64,000 nucleotides of DNA from Cellvibrionaceae bacterium (GCA_021151825.1 JAGKWQ010000003.1:124001-188000); one strand, 5' to 3'; shown: positions 52,463 to 62,624, counted from the stretch's first letter. The notes: generated by a model from the letters alone, not told the origin. Translations and numbers: made by a program.

Positions 52463-53998
52463 TTAAATAAAGAAATTATTTTTGCTATCATCCAGCAATT
52501 CATTAACCGCTGAAAATTGCTTGTTTTTATTTAATGTAGATAGCACTTCAGCGAATTGTTGTAGTTTGCGATCTGTATATTCGTCAGACTCTTTATCTAC
52601 CAGTTTGTAATTTCTGAATTCGCTGACTTCTTTTTTGCTACTTACATTTTGTTCTACTAATAAATTATTTACCTTGTCATCCTTCATCGACAGCATACGG
52701 CTGACATTTCCTTCGCGATGTTCAGTAATGTAGCGATAATGGGGATTGGGTATATCCGGGTTTTCCAGATCGAAAATTCCTTCAAATCGGTTATTCGTTA
52801 ATTCATAGCGTGATTCCTGCTTAACCAATGACGCATCAGCACTGGACTCGATACGCGTCTCCTGTGATAACGTTAAAACCAAAGATGAGGCCTGCGAATA
52901 AAATTCACGATTATGAATAACTTTCGAACGGATGCTGGCGGTAAAGTCAGGTAGACCGGAATCGAATGCAGCCAAGGTTGTTTCTGTCGCGCTCTCGGAT
53001 GAGAGCGATTGAGGAGCAGTAATAAATTGTTCGAACATGGATTCAAATGCATCCAGCATAAAACGCCGTGATTTATTATCCGTATTGGCATCATCCGTCG
53101 CTTGACGAATTAACTCCAAATAAGGTTCCAGTATTCTCGCTTCAGCGGTGCTGCTTTCTACCAAAGTGTTTAAGTTGGTTGTGATGTCTACCGAGTAACC
53201 TCGCACATCACTCGCACGCAAAGTTTGTGTTTGGTTGCTGCCGTCGACACTGAATTCATAACTCTGCTCTACAAAATCGCCCTTTCCATCCGGTCGGGTC
53301 AAGGTAAAATTGAAACCGGTGATTACACTGGTATCAATCCCTTTCAGATTACGCAACTCGGTGGTATCCGAGCGGAAAAATTCATCGCCCATTTGCCCTA
53401 ATTTTTCTGCCAATTCACCCAATGCTTTTTGTTCCGCTTCTGACAACGAACCATCGACCGAAAATGAAAACTCCAGGCTTGAACCATCAACACCAATTTT
53501 CCGGTTATTTATTTCAATTTTAACCGTGTCACCATCTTTGGTTTTAATCGTCAGGTGAGCGGACTGATTATTGGATGTGGTACTTACACCAAAATTTGGT
53601 GATGGACTTTTAACCGCCATCTCTCGGGGAATTTGTACGCGACGGGCCTCATTACGAAACTCTGTTGTTTCACGACTCAGGGAACCAATTTGACTAAACA
53701 TTCCGCTGATACTCAACGGCGATTTTCCCGATCCATACGCATTTAATGAGCTCAACAAATTTTGTGAAATAGCCGATGCAACCTGACCTTTAGGTTTGCT
53801 TTCGTGTAAACCACTAACAATTACCGGGGTGTAATCATAAGTAGCCGGCGGCTCACGAAATTGCTGGATACTGACTTTATCTGTTGTGGTATCGACCACA
53901 ACAGGCGGAGTAGTTGTAACATTTAATTCTGTGGTTTTATTAGGGGGTGCCAATGGCGAATTCGTTGGTAAAAACACAGTAGGCGCAGTGACTTGCAT
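52463..53998 (-). CDS. Hypothetical 511-residue protein
   Basis: The protein has no signal peptide, is hydrophilic, and starts with a Pro/Thr-rich segment of about 60 residues. Residues about 140-260 contain repeated amphipathic strands and the helix LSEAEQKALGELAEKLGQMGDEFF. Residues 300-400 are helical. I recognise no domain. GGAG precedes the ATG. It is a single gene between the ABM gene and the pilus operon, all facing different ways. It could be a secreted or cell-surface-associated regulator, but this is unsupported. Confidence 0.65.
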   Translation of the reverse strand: MQVTAPTVFLPTNSPLAPPNKTTELNVTTTPPVVVDTTTDKVSIQQFREPPATYDYTPVIVSGLHESKPKGQVASAISQNLLSSLNAYGSGKSPLSISGMFSQIGSLSRETTEFRNEARRVQIPREMAVKSPSPNFGVSTTSNNQSAHLTIKTKDGDTVKIEINNRKIGVDGSSLEFSFSVDGSLSEAEQKALGELAEKLGQMGDEFFRSDTTELRNLKGIDTSVITGFNFTLTRPDGKGDFVEQSYEFSVDGSNQTQTLRASDVRGYSVDITTNLNTLVESSTAEARILEPYLELIRQATDDANTDNKSRRFMLDAFESMFEQFITAPQSLSSESATETTLAAFDSGLPDFTASIRSKVIHNREFYSQASSLVLTLSQETRIESSADASLVKQESRYELTNNRFEGIFDLENPDIPNPHYRYITEHREGNVSRMLSMKDDKVNNLLVEQNVSSKKEVSEFRNYKLVDKESDEYTDRKLQQFAEVLSTLNKNKQFSAVNELLDDSKNNFFI

Positions 53999-54117
53999 AG
54001 TAATTCTCCATTATACCTATCCATCTAACTGTCATTGTTATCGGCAGCCAGATCCAGATATTTAGTCACTTCAATGTAAAAAGATGTAATGCAAGAGGAT
54101 GTAAATGAAGAGCGATC

Positions 54118-55092
54118 TCAATACTCAATCACCATGCGCACGTTGTCGCTGTAGACACCAGCCACCGGTGTCGCTTGTCCGGTCGTTATTCTGACAGGTA
54201 AATTTAATGTTTCATTCATACCGGTTCCCATGCGATTCAACGGATTGGTCACACTGAGAACCTGGGTGCTGGAACTGGGCTGAAAAATTCCGTATGCAAT
54301 GGTTTGCCCCGCCACCGACTTCAAGTGGCGAGTACCGCTGGAATAATTATTGCCAGTGTCCGCATAAAATAAATAATCCTCCTGATTAGTGCAGCGAATA
54401 CTCACACTCAGTTGTGCGCTGGTACTGGCATTCTCGATAAAACTGACAGTCCCGAAATCAACCAATGTAGGAGTACTAATAAACTCGCAGCTTTTACTCA
54501 CTACCATGGTCATAGCCATAGTGACTGTCGAGCTAACCGGCGTGTACCCCAAACACACAACAGCGATACTGACGCCGGTGCAGATGTTGCCATCCACGGC
54601 CAATGTTTGGGTTCCAGTGTAAGTGCCTGCACTCGGCCAGATAGTCGTTGCATTGGTTTTTACATGAAGAGGAACATCCACACGTCCACTGGCCAATAAT
54701 GCCAAACTCAGCAAGCTAAAGCCGGTAGGGCCGCCAACACTTTGGCCTTGCGCAGTAATTGCTGGTGTGTAGGTGTTGTTGCTACCCAGCGTGTAGGAAA
54801 TTGTGTCGGTCCCGTTACTCATGGTTAATGGCTGTTGTGCGGTGTATCGCAACCAGCTGGAAAGACTGAGTAATTGCAACGTCAATGCAACGGAACAGGT
54901 AACAGAAAACTGCGCATCAACTGCGCTTCCGTTCGGTGAGATTCCACCGGTAGGCACATCCTGGCTGGCATTGCTGCCGTAATTAATGGTAGCAGGCGTT
55001 GTGGTCGCGCTTGCATTACAAACTGCAAACACAGATTTTGAAAAAAATACGCTTACGACTGCTAACAAAAAAAATAATTTCCCTCTATTCAT
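54118..55092 (-). CDS. Archaic chaperone-usher pilus tip adhesin (CsuE-like)
   Basis: The 324-residue protein has a signal peptide and two spore-coat-U-type domains, the second ending TPVAGVYSDNVRMVIEY, the typical C-terminal donor-strand-accepting pattern. It should be the distal tip subunit of the pilus. Its ATG overlaps the usher stop codon. It is last in the five-gene operon, as CsuE is in Acinetobacter. Confidence 0.88.
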   Translation of the reverse strand: MNRGKLFFLLAVVSVFFSKSVFAVCNASATTTPATINYGSNASQDVPTGGISPNGSAVDAQFSVTCSVALTLQLLSLSSWLRYTAQQPLTMSNGTDTISYTLGSNNTYTPAITAQGQSVGGPTGFSLLSLALLASGRVDVPLHVKTNATTIWPSAGTYTGTQTLAVDGNICTGVSIAVVCLGYTPVSSTVTMAMTMVVSKSCEFISTPTLVDFGTVSFIENASTSAQLSVSIRCTNQEDYLFYADTGNNYSSGTRHLKSVAGQTIAYGIFQPSSSTQVLSVTNPLNRMGTGMNETLNLPVRITTGQATPVAGVYSDNVRMVIEY

Positions 55093-57392
55093 TATTCATC
55101 AACCCCAGCCACCGGCTCACAAATAATTTTTCCCAGTCGAGGTAAGGATTCTTGCGTATCCCGGGGCGGATTTATCGATAACACACAATCACCCTCTTCC
55201 CAATACAAACGCATTGGTTCTGATAATTGTTCGATATAGACTTCGCCACCCCACCCGACAATAAATTCGCGCTCGGTAATATCCGCGCCCAACACCGCCC
55301 CCACCGGCAATGGTTGTTGATTAATATCATAAGCATCAATCAACACCGACGATAAAAGTCGCACTGGAAATTGCACGTGAACACCACCTTTGCGTTTAGG
55401 TACAACCATTTGTTCAATCGCTTCAATGGCCGCATTTGCCGGCAAACCACTGGGATCAATTGCAACACGATTTTCCAGGTGACTGGATAAATCGGGAATT
55501 AATAATTTTCCGCGTTGATCAGTATTACCAACCAATTGATTACCAATCATGACCGGAACCCCCTCCTGCCCGACATCAACCACCGCAAATGCATCCACCA
55601 CAAAACGGCTGGCATACACTGCATCATCCATCATGATTAATGCACCGGTAAGCCCACCAGACGTTTGTCGATTTTCACCGTTACGCAATACACTTGCGGT
55701 CATTTCATATTTTTTGCTACGCCAATCTACGGCGGCGTATGCATTTTTTTCCGGCGAATCATCTGCTCCGACACGCCACCCTAAACCACCGGAGTAATCA
55801 GCATTATTCATTGCCTGGAATTGATTGCGCCATGAATTATCTGCATCGCGTTGCGCACCTACACTGGCTTGCCCCGTACGCCCCAGAGGAATGCTCAGTG
55901 CAATACTGACAAAAGTATCTTGTTCGCCTTGAAGCTGCCGGTTGATATTGGTGAAAATTGTTAAGCCGGATTCAAAATAACGATTCCATGACAAGGTCGC
56001 AAATTCGTTGCGTTCTAATTGTTTATCAGTGACACGAACATATCCCAGATTCAAAGAGCCGAGTGTTCGATCATAAAAAGATAATGCCACTTGTAATTGC
56101 GAGTCACGCAACACTTTTTGATCCAGATTGCCTAAATCACGATAAGTATCATGGCGCTGCAAATAGCGACCGCTTAGACCAAAACGCTGTTGACTGTAAG
56201 TATACGCATAGGATTGTTGGTATCCTTGTTCATCAAAATAATCACTGGCAGCATGCGAGATTTCAAATACCCCAAAATTACCGGCGAGCAATGAAAAACC
56301 GGCACCACCCATCCGTAAATGCTCACCCGCCTGCAATAATAATTGCGGCGTAAAGATCGATGTTGCCCCATAACGTATACTGGTACTGACAACCGGGTTA
56401 TTGGCATAGTTATCCGATGAAAAACCGAAATCTTTTCTGCGTACGCCCAAAGTAAAATCATAATCCAGTAAGCCGGGCGATAATATTTCACTGGTAATAT
56501 AAAAATTTATTTTTTGTCGTGCCTGCTGGCCTTGCACATCGGTAGTAATAACTTCGGCAACACCGGCACCGGATAGAAAGGGCAAGGTATTAATGGAAAA
56601 GGGACCAGGGTTAATTTCATCACGCCAACGCAGTTGATCGTTAATAAGCAAATCCACGCTGCCTGGTAATGCTGACTCCCCAAAAAATTCCGGCAGAGGA
56701 TAAGTAATTAAATTAGGGTCCAGTTCGTAATCACGTGCAATACGAATACCGCCGACACGAACACTGCTACCCCAGTTGGGTGTCGCATTAATTACATCTC
56801 CCAAGGTGAGCCCCCACAGCCCTCCTTCATCATCACGTTGATAATAACTTTCAAAACGCAAATAGGACGGTGCATTTTCAAAAGCATCGCCGCCCCGAAT
56901 AATTGCGCGGTTGACTGCAAAAAAATTCGGGCTGAACCAATAAAGTTCATGCCATAAAGAACCCTGGCTGCCAGCGGCGTTATCATCAATTATCAATAAA
57001 TCGTAATTGAGAAAAGCACCATTATCACGGCGCGCATCACCTACTGGTTTTAACGTCCCCATACCTGCCATGGTTTGCATGGGCAATGCACTGCTGGGCA
57101 ATGTCAATAAAAGGCGCTGTGTAGTTTCGTCATAAACACCGCTCGCACCCGGGAATTCGCTAAGTAAAAAGCGCTCACCATGTGGGAAATCTATTTTAAT
57201 TCCCAGTGCCTGCAACTCGGAGGCCTGTATTTCCCAATCATTATCTTTTTGCACCACGGCCAGAACACTGCTGGTATTTCTTCCATTAATAACCACTTCC
57301 AAATACAGTACATCCTCTGCAAAAGCTGGTGCAGCCAGTAAAAAAATCAAGCTGGATAAATACCAAAGATAACGTAAGTCAGTGCGGGGCAA
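55092..57392 (-). CDS. Outer-membrane usher protein (CsuD/FimD type)
   Basis: The usher has an N-terminal domain, a 24-strand barrel with plug, and C-terminal domains ending WEEGDCVLSINPPRDTQ. It assembles and exports the pilus. I choose the TTG at 57392, which lies eight bases after GGAG and begins a signal peptide (LPRTDLRYLWYLSSLIFLLAAPAFA); the ATG at 57434 has no ribosome-binding site and would add an unusual Cys/Arg-rich extension. The chosen start overlaps the chaperone's stop by 14 bases. Confidence 0.9.
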   Translation of the reverse strand: MPRTDLRYLWYLSSLIFLLAAPAFAEDVLYLEVVINGRNTSSVLAVVQKDNDWEIQASELQALGIKIDFPHGERFLLSEFPGASGVYDETTQRLLLTLPSSALPMQTMAGMGTLKPVGDARRDNGAFLNYDLLIIDDNAAGSQGSLWHELYWFSPNFFAVNRAIIRGGDAFENAPSYLRFESYYQRDDEGGLWGLTLGDVINATPNWGSSVRVGGIRIARDYELDPNLITYPLPEFFGESALPGSVDLLINDQLRWRDEINPGPFSINTLPFLSGAGVAEVITTDVQGQQARQKINFYITSEILSPGLLDYDFTLGVRRKDFGFSSDNYANNPVVSTSIRYGATSIFTPQLLLQAGEHLRMGGAGFSLLAGNFGVFEISHAASDYFDEQGYQQSYAYTYSQQRFGLSGRYLQRHDTYRDLGNLDQKVLRDSQLQVALSFYDRTLGSLNLGYVRVTDKQLERNEFATLSWNRYFESGLTIFTNINRQLQGEQDTFVSIALSIPLGRTGQASVGAQRDADNSWRNQFQAMNNADYSGGLGWRVGADDSPEKNAYAAVDWRSKKYEMTASVLRNGENRQTSGGLTGALIMMDDAVYASRFVVDAFAVVDVGQEGVPVMIGNQLVGNTDQRGKLLIPDLSSHLENRVAIDPSGLPANAAIEAIEQMVVPKRKGGVHVQFPVRLLSSVLIDAYDINQQPLPVGAVLGADITEREFIVGWGGEVYIEQLSEPMRLYWEEGDCVLSINPPRDTQESLPRLGKIICEPVAGVDE

Positions 57393-58143
57393 TTTCCAAC
57401 TCCTGTCGCTCCGCCTCAAACACAATTCGCACATCGGTATTTTTTAGCGCATCCCATTGCTTTTGGTCCAGAGGCCACTGGCGGCTAGCACCTACTAATA
57501 CATAACCCAGTAATCCCTCGCTGATAAGCGTCGGTTCGGCATTATTAGCGCGCAGAATTTTTACTTTGCTTAATCGGGCATTAGCTTTGCCGCTATTAAT
57601 AATTTCGATAGATTTTTGCGGCGATTCAACCAACCGATAACGCAATTGATCTGCCATTGCATTTTGGCGATCAATGAAATTTTTCTTTTCGTAATCAATT
57701 GGCACACCTACAAACAGCGGTAGGGAATAGCGCATCTGGAAATTTAGTACTGAACCATCCTGTTTCGTTGCCACCGGAATTTCATCAATAATTAATCGAT
57801 AACTAAGCTCACGGGGAAGCGCTGTTACAGCCCCTTTACGATTTACTATACGAAATACTTGTTGCGTACCCGGCTTTACTGTGACCAACGGTGGGCTAAC
57901 AACCAGATCATCCTGCGATTCATAGTGATCTTTATTATCTTGTTGGCTCCAGGTCAATACTCTTGCCTGCAATACCATTTCCTCATCAGCATCATTATTT
58001 TTTACCCATACCATCGTGGTAGATGCAGGCGCATCAATACGTGGGTTAATTGGCCATACGGCGAGGCTTGCAGCTTCAAGGTGAACAGATATAAAAATGA
58101 ATAGTAACCATCCAGTTTTCAAACAATACATAACATCATCCAT
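57379..58143 (-). CDS. Periplasmic pilus chaperone (CsuC-like)
   Basis: The 254-residue protein has a signal peptide, then the PapD-type immunoglobulin domain: SLAVWPINPRIDAPASTTMVWVKNND, PGTQQVFRIVNRKG and ELSYRLIIDEIP, followed by a second domain. It folds and caps pilus subunits in the periplasm. A second possible start is the ATG at 58131, with GGATG upstream. It is third in the operon. Confidence 0.9.
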   Translation of the reverse strand: MDDVMYCLKTGWLLFIFISVHLEAASLAVWPINPRIDAPASTTMVWVKNNDADEEMVLQARVLTWSQQDNKDHYESQDDLVVSPPLVTVKPGTQQVFRIVNRKGAVTALPRELSYRLIIDEIPVATKQDGSVLNFQMRYSLPLFVGVPIDYEKKNFIDRQNAMADQLRYRLVESPQKSIEIINSGKANARLSKVKILRANNAEPTLISEGLLGYVLVGASRQWPLDQKQWDALKNTDVRIVFEAERQELEIAPH

Positions 58144-58260
58144 CAGTTGCAGTTAGCTTGTTTTTGTATATTTGCTGCGAATCCTTTAGGTAATTTTTAA
58201 GGAAATGTTCTCGAGTGGGATTCGAACCAAATGAAATTTTCATCAACCAATGGCAATAAT

Positions 58261-58782
58261 TTAATAACTGAGAGTCACTAAAACCTGATCACTGTAATTG
58301 CCATTGGCCGGGGTTGTTTGTACAGGAACGCGGCCATACACGGGAAATGTTCTTGTTGTGTCATCACTCAATAATATGGAAACTCCGGTTACGTCATCCC
58401 ACACAGTTGAGCGCGCGGCAGAAGTATATAACTGATAATTTAACGTGTTGGCTCCTGCACCTAAACGCATCTTGCGATCATTCACACCGGTGCCATACAG
58501 ACCTGCGCCAATAGTAATTTTGGCAGTAGTGCCCGGTGTACAACGCAATTGAATACTGCCACTACCCGTGGAAGTATTTGCATTAATCGGTGCCGTAGTT
58601 GCATAAATATTGCCAAAATTAAGTGAGCCTAAACTCAAACCGTTAGTGCTTGTGTTATTTAATAAACAGCCATTCACCACCTCAAGGCGAATTAAGGTGG
58701 TGCTGGATGTTTTGGTTTGATCATTAGCAGCCCATACCGGCAGCACAATCATCAATAGCAAAAGGGAAATATTTTTTGCCAT
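58261..58782 (-). CDS. Spore-coat-U domain pilus subunit (CsuA/CsuB-like)
   Basis: The 173-residue protein has a signal peptide and one SCPU domain with the cysteine pair in VVNGCLLNN and LRCTPGT, and the C-terminal GRVPVQTTPANGNYSDQVLVTLSY. It is probably a minor or adaptor subunit of the pilus. It lies 117 bases before the chaperone gene, the widest gap in the operon. Confidence 0.85.
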   Translation of the reverse strand: MAKNISLLLLMIVLPVWAANDQTKTSSTTLIRLEVVNGCLLNNTSTNGLSLGSLNFGNIYATTAPINANTSTGSGSIQLRCTPGTTAKITIGAGLYGTGVNDRKMRLGAGANTLNYQLYTSAARSTVWDDVTGVSILLSDDTTRTFPVYGRVPVQTTPANGNYSDQVLVTLSY

Positions 58783-58819
58783 AACTTGAGTTCACACAGG
58801 CTCCATACAAGAGCCAGTG

Positions 58820-59350
58820 CTACCAGCTAACCACTACCTGTACAGTGTCGTTGTATGTACCTGACGTAACGCCGCTTTGGCCGCCAGGAATGCGCCCGTA
58901 TACGTTGAAAGTATCCGTCGCACCGCTTGCTGTTGTTGATAGTGGGCTGGCAGTTGTCCAGGGAATTGTGCGCGCGGCATTTTGATAGAGCGTATAAGAA
59001 AGGAAAACCGCAGGGTCCGTTGAATTAACCATGGCACGTGAGCCACCAGTAAAATGCTGTCCATTATCGAAAGAAATTGTGAAAGGAGTACCCGTCGAAC
59101 AGTTCATTACGATACTACCACTACCACCACCTGTTGTTTGCGCATCAACATTTGCAGCATTGATTGTGGCCAGATTGCCAAAGTTTAGTGAACCAAAATT
59201 AACAACACCGGCAGTGACACTTGAACTGGATACAGAGCAACCCACCCCTACAACTGCTGTGACGCCCAAAGTTCCATTAACTGTTGCACTGTAAGCAACG
59301 GGAGAAATGATTGAAAAAATTACGCAGGAAAATAAAGAACGGTATTTCAT
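58820..59350 (-). CDS. Major pilin of the archaic pilus (CsuA/B-like)
   Basis: The 176-residue protein has a signal peptide ending near AYSA, a Thr/Ser/Val-rich SCPU domain with cysteines in GVGCSVSSS and VMNCSTGT, and ends GTYNDTVQVVVSW. It is the first gene, as for the major rod subunit in Csu operons. The 575 bases upstream should hold the operon promoter. Confidence 0.86.
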   Translation of the reverse strand: MKYRSLFSCVIFSIISPVAYSATVNGTLGVTAVVGVGCSVSSSSVTAGVVNFGSLNFGNLATINAANVDAQTTGGGSGSIVMNCSTGTPFTISFDNGQHFTGGSRAMVNSTDPAVFLSYTLYQNAARTIPWTTASPLSTTASGATDTFNVYGRIPGGQSGVTSGTYNDTVQVVVSW

Positions 59351-59925
59351 TTTTTATTCCTCACACATCCAATGAGAACGCCACTCCACCCAATAAAATA
59401 ATTCTTTTTAAATAATCATAGTCGCTATAAAAATAAACGCTATTACATGGATATTACACAACAAATGAATTTTTTCCTGCCAAGGTTTATACAAAATCCA
59501 AGATAAGATTTAAAAATGAATAACGAAATTGTATAACCTGATTTTTATGGCGTGCGTTTTCCATTTACGCCAAACCAATTATTCTATTAATAAATTTTCT
59601 TAAAATATTTCATTGATAAAAACAGAAGCCACTTCTTTTTATATAACTTTTCATCAAATAAAAAATCCAGACGCCATCATAAAACAAGCTTTTTCAATAT
59701 TACGCGACAATCAATACAAGCTCAGAAGTCCGAGCGATTATCAGCCGCATGACCTTTTACTTTCACACTCGCCTTATTTGCCGCCATCTAATGATTGATT
59801 TTTTATATAATAATAATTCCCATTAGAGATTTAATTTCATTGACTCCTGTTGGCACGCCAATGATAATTACCCTGATAACTCTCCTTTCACCCGTTATGG
59901 ACAAATCCCTCCAGAGGACCTGCCT
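59351..59925. other. Divergent promoter region of the pilus and PepSY clusters
   Basis: This 575-base A/T-rich region separates two divergent operons. The only reading frame (59613-59798) is short, lacks a good ribosome-binding site and matches nothing. Near the right end, AATGATAATTA at 59860-59870 is a strong half of a Fur box, and ATAATAATAATTCCCATTA near 59806-59824 is a second partial match, both suited to the iron-type genes that follow. Confidence 0.4.
59860..59878 (+). promoter_or_regulatory. Partial Fur box before the PepSY cluster
   Basis: AATGATAAT matches the left half of the Fur consensus exactly; the right half is poor. It lies about 50-65 bases before the ATG at 59926. Confidence 0.35.
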
Positions 59926-60540
59926 ATGAACTCCTGGTTCCTATCTACCGTTAGCCCCTGGCCATTATTGCTGGGCGTAGGCGTTGTGATTGCCGGCATA
60001 GCACTGTTATACCGCGCCTGGCAAAAGCCACAACGCAACTGGTCACTGATAAGCCTGGGCTGGGTTGCTCTGCTGCTGGTGCATTGGCCATTGGGCCTGG
60101 CACTGGGCTTTGATAGAGGCTGGGCAATTGCTGCCATTCTGCCGGGGTTTATTGCCTTACTATGGATAGCCATGACAACCCCTTGGCACCGCTGGAATGC
60201 TCCCGGTAAGCAAAAACCGGCAAGGGCAAGGGAACCTAAAGCTGTAGCTGCGGAGGCGATTACCCTGCGCACGCGTTTTAACCAAACCGGCCAAGTGTTA
60301 GGCCAGATTCTGGTGATTGGAATCCTGTCTTTCGCCGCCGCGCTGGGTGCTTCGCTCGCCTTGTTTTCAGTGCTGGATACCAGTGTTGCCAATCGCACCA
60401 TTTATTCCGCGTTATTGGTGATGGTGCTCTGGCCCTCACTGATAGTGTGGAGCAAAACCAAAGTCTCACTGATTAAACCCGCAATTTATTTTATTGGCAT
60501 TACCCTCGGCGGTTTGTTGTTTACACCGGCGTTTTTTTGA
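59926..60540 (+). CDS. Membrane protein of the PepSY cluster
   Basis: The 204-residue protein has about five to six membrane segments and a positively charged loop (HRWNAPGKQKPARAREPKA). GAGGACC precedes the ATG. It opens the cluster of PepSY- and DUF3649-type genes. Similar small membrane genes (DUF3325-like) occur in siderophore-reductase clusters, but I cannot assign the family with certainty. Confidence 0.65.
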   Translation: MNSWFLSTVSPWPLLLGVGVVIAGIALLYRAWQKPQRNWSLISLGWVALLLVHWPLGLALGFDRGWAIAAILPGFIALLWIAMTTPWHRWNAPGKQKPARAREPKAVAAEAITLRTRFNQTGQVLGQILVIGILSFAAALGASLALFSVLDTSVANRTIYSALLVMVLWPSLIVWSKTKVSLIKPAIYFIGITLGGLLFTPAFF

Positions 60541-60614
60541 TTGCTGAATTAAAAAAATGCGCAGGCATTTTTGCTCTGCGCAATGCGTTATAAAAAATAC
60601 AAGAGATAACAGCC

Positions 60615-62132
60615 GTGACCAGTTTTTTAAAATTATCATCGAATACGGTGCGCACCAGCCTGTCCGCGCATTCGGGGTTGGGATTATTTATTGCCGCCCT
60701 GCTTTACCTCGTGTGCTTTACCGGCGTAATCGCCGTGTTCTATCCGGATTTTGAACGCTGGGAACAAGCAGCTATCCAAGACATCACCCGAGTGAATCCC
60801 GAGGTTGTGCAAAAAGGCCTGGAGAATTTATTGGCCTGGCACAAAAATACCAATCCGGATGCAAAACCGTTTGAAGATGTTTGGATAAATTTGCCCACGG
60901 TTGAAATGCCACGTTTTAATGTGGGTGGCCGCATCGACACCATTGAAGCGCAATTTTTTGTGAATGCTGATGGCTCGCTCGGTGAAAAGGTAGATCATGA
61001 GTGGACGCACTTTTTAGTGAGACTCCATTACGCATTAACGATTCCCGGTATTTGGGGAATGGTATTGGTAGGCGTAATCGGCATGGTTCTGGTAAGTATG
61101 GTAATTAGCGGTATTGCCGCACATCCCAATATTTTCAAAAATGCGTTCTCCTTGCGCGTTAATCGCGGCCAGCGCCAACAGCAAGTCGATTTACATAATC
61201 GCATTGGTGTATGGAGTACACCGTTTATATTGGCCGTAGCGATTACCGGCTCGATGATTGGCTTGGGTCAAATTCTACTTTTTGCGTTCTCTGGCAGTTT
61301 TTATAAAGGCGATACCACCGTTATCGCCAACGCGTTATTTATGCCGCACCCGGAAGCAACCAATGTGGCAGCGCCGTTTATGAATACAGTCACCATTTTG
61401 GAAAAACTTGCGCAAGAGCACAGCAATTTATTGCCCTATTATTTCAGCATTCATTTTCCGGAGACCACAGCACAAACGATGGAGGTAGGTGTGTATTTAC
61501 CGGATCGACTGGTGTGGTACGACGCATTTCAATTTAATGCGCAAGGAGAACAAGTCAACCACCTTCGATGGCCGGATGGCGAAGTAGGTACGCAAATTTA
61601 CGCATCAACGTATCGTTTACACTTCGGCAATTACGGTGGGCTTCCTGTGCAAATTCTTTATGCGTTGCTTGGCGTTGGCATGTGCTTTTTGTGCGCGACT
61701 GGAATGAATATATGGTTTCGTCGTCAACAACAAGCAGGTAAAGCACATTCGAAATTGGAACGCGCATGGCTCGGTGTTGTGTGGGGCTTTCCCATAGCGG
61801 TTGCCATTTCGTTGTTGATTGACTTTAGTGGGGCAACACAATTTATCGCAATATTTTGGAGCAGCAGTGTGTTATTAATTATTGCTGCGGTTGCGCTAAA
61901 AGATCGTCGACAGGTTTCATATGGCTTGCGCGTATTATTGATAAGTTTGCTGTCGCTCATCGTCATTTTGCACCTTATTATTTACGGCGCTAATTCACTG
62001 AAAGGCGCAAGTTTATTAATTAATGTATTGTTGGTTATCAGTACCTGCTTATTAACATGCGGCCTGGTAGCGCAGCGCAAAACGATAATAATCCCCGATG
62101 ATATCGCGCCGAAATCATCACTTGCCGATTAA
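60615..62132 (+). CDS. PepSY-associated transmembrane protein (siderophore-reductase type)
   Basis: The 505-residue protein begins at GTG with AAGAGAT upstream. It has an N-terminal helix (GLGLFIAALLYLVCFTGVIAVF), a periplasmic PepSY-like loop (DPDFERWEQ ... TIEAQFFVN), then HYALTIPGIWGMVLVGVIGMVLV and several further helices. Such proteins act at the inner membrane in iron release from siderophores, with haem-coordinating histidines likely in HEWTHFLVRLHYAL. Fur-like sites upstream support an iron role. Confidence 0.85.
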   Translation: MTSFLKLSSNTVRTSLSAHSGLGLFIAALLYLVCFTGVIAVFYPDFERWEQAAIQDITRVNPEVVQKGLENLLAWHKNTNPDAKPFEDVWINLPTVEMPRFNVGGRIDTIEAQFFVNADGSLGEKVDHEWTHFLVRLHYALTIPGIWGMVLVGVIGMVLVSMVISGIAAHPNIFKNAFSLRVNRGQRQQQVDLHNRIGVWSTPFILAVAITGSMIGLGQILLFAFSGSFYKGDTTVIANALFMPHPEATNVAAPFMNTVTILEKLAQEHSNLLPYYFSIHFPETTAQTMEVGVYLPDRLVWYDAFQFNAQGEQVNHLRWPDGEVGTQIYASTYRLHFGNYGGLPVQILYALLGVGMCFLCATGMNIWFRRQQQAGKAHSKLERAWLGVVWGFPIAVAISLLIDFSGATQFIAIFWSSSVLLIIAAVALKDRRQVSYGLRVLLISLLSLIVILHLIIYGANSLKGASLLINVLLVISTCLLTCGLVAQRKTIIIPDDIAPKSSLAD

Positions 62133-62309
62133 GAATTTATTAATGACTTGCCGGGCGCTGCCTTGTAACTTACGCGATAAACGCTGGCCTTGAAGTTGCA
62201 GGGGGCGATTTCCCACCCCCTATCGACACCAACAAATAAGATTAATTTCCATTTGCAAGAATATTGCATGTAAAATGTCGCGAACAACCTCATTACTACC
62301 AAGCCAATC

Positions 62310-62624
62310 ATGCTGCGAACCATAAAAAACCTCTCTATTGATGCCCGCTACCGTTGGGAAATCACATTCCGGGTAATCACCGCCATTTTTGGTGGTTATC
62401 TATTCACGATTACCAGCGGAATACTGCTGGCGTATGTGTTGCCAATGAGTAAAAGCGATGCAGTCACTACCGCCATGCTGCTCAGCTTTGCGATTTACGC
62501 AGGTGTATCTATGTGGGTTTTCTCCCAACGCTCATTCCGTAAAGCCGTTGTCGGTATCTGGGTGCCTGCCATTATTTTTACGGCACTGATTACCTTATTA
62601 AAACTGATGGGAGTGACACCATGA
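62310..62624 (+). CDS. DUF3649-like small membrane protein
   Basis: The 104-residue protein has three membrane helices and the pattern YRWEITFRVITAIFGGYLFTITSGILLAYVLPMSKSDAV, typical of DUF3649 iron-uptake accessory proteins. Its stop overlaps the next start (ATGA). A weak ribosome-binding site precedes the ATG. Function is inferred from neighbours. Confidence 0.75.
   Translation: MLRTIKNLSIDARYRWEITFRVITAIFGGYLFTITSGILLAYVLPMSKSDAVTTAMLLSFAIYAGVSMWVFSQRSFRKAVVGIWVPAIIFTALITLLKLMGVTP

Noticed and set aside
52242..52466. Plus-strand frame of 74 codons after the ABM gene
   Set aside because: It overlaps the end of the ABM gene, has no ribosome-binding site and runs through the terminator at 52426-52460.
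58211..58235. GGTTCGAATCCCA on the minus strand, like a tRNA T-arm
   Set aside because: Only two base pairs of T-stem are possible, and no anticodon, D-arm or acceptor stem lies upstream; the position is next to a pilin gene. Coincidence is the simpler reading.
59613..59798. Short plus-strand frame in the pilus/PepSY gap
   Set aside because: A/T-rich, no good start signal, no similarity recognised.
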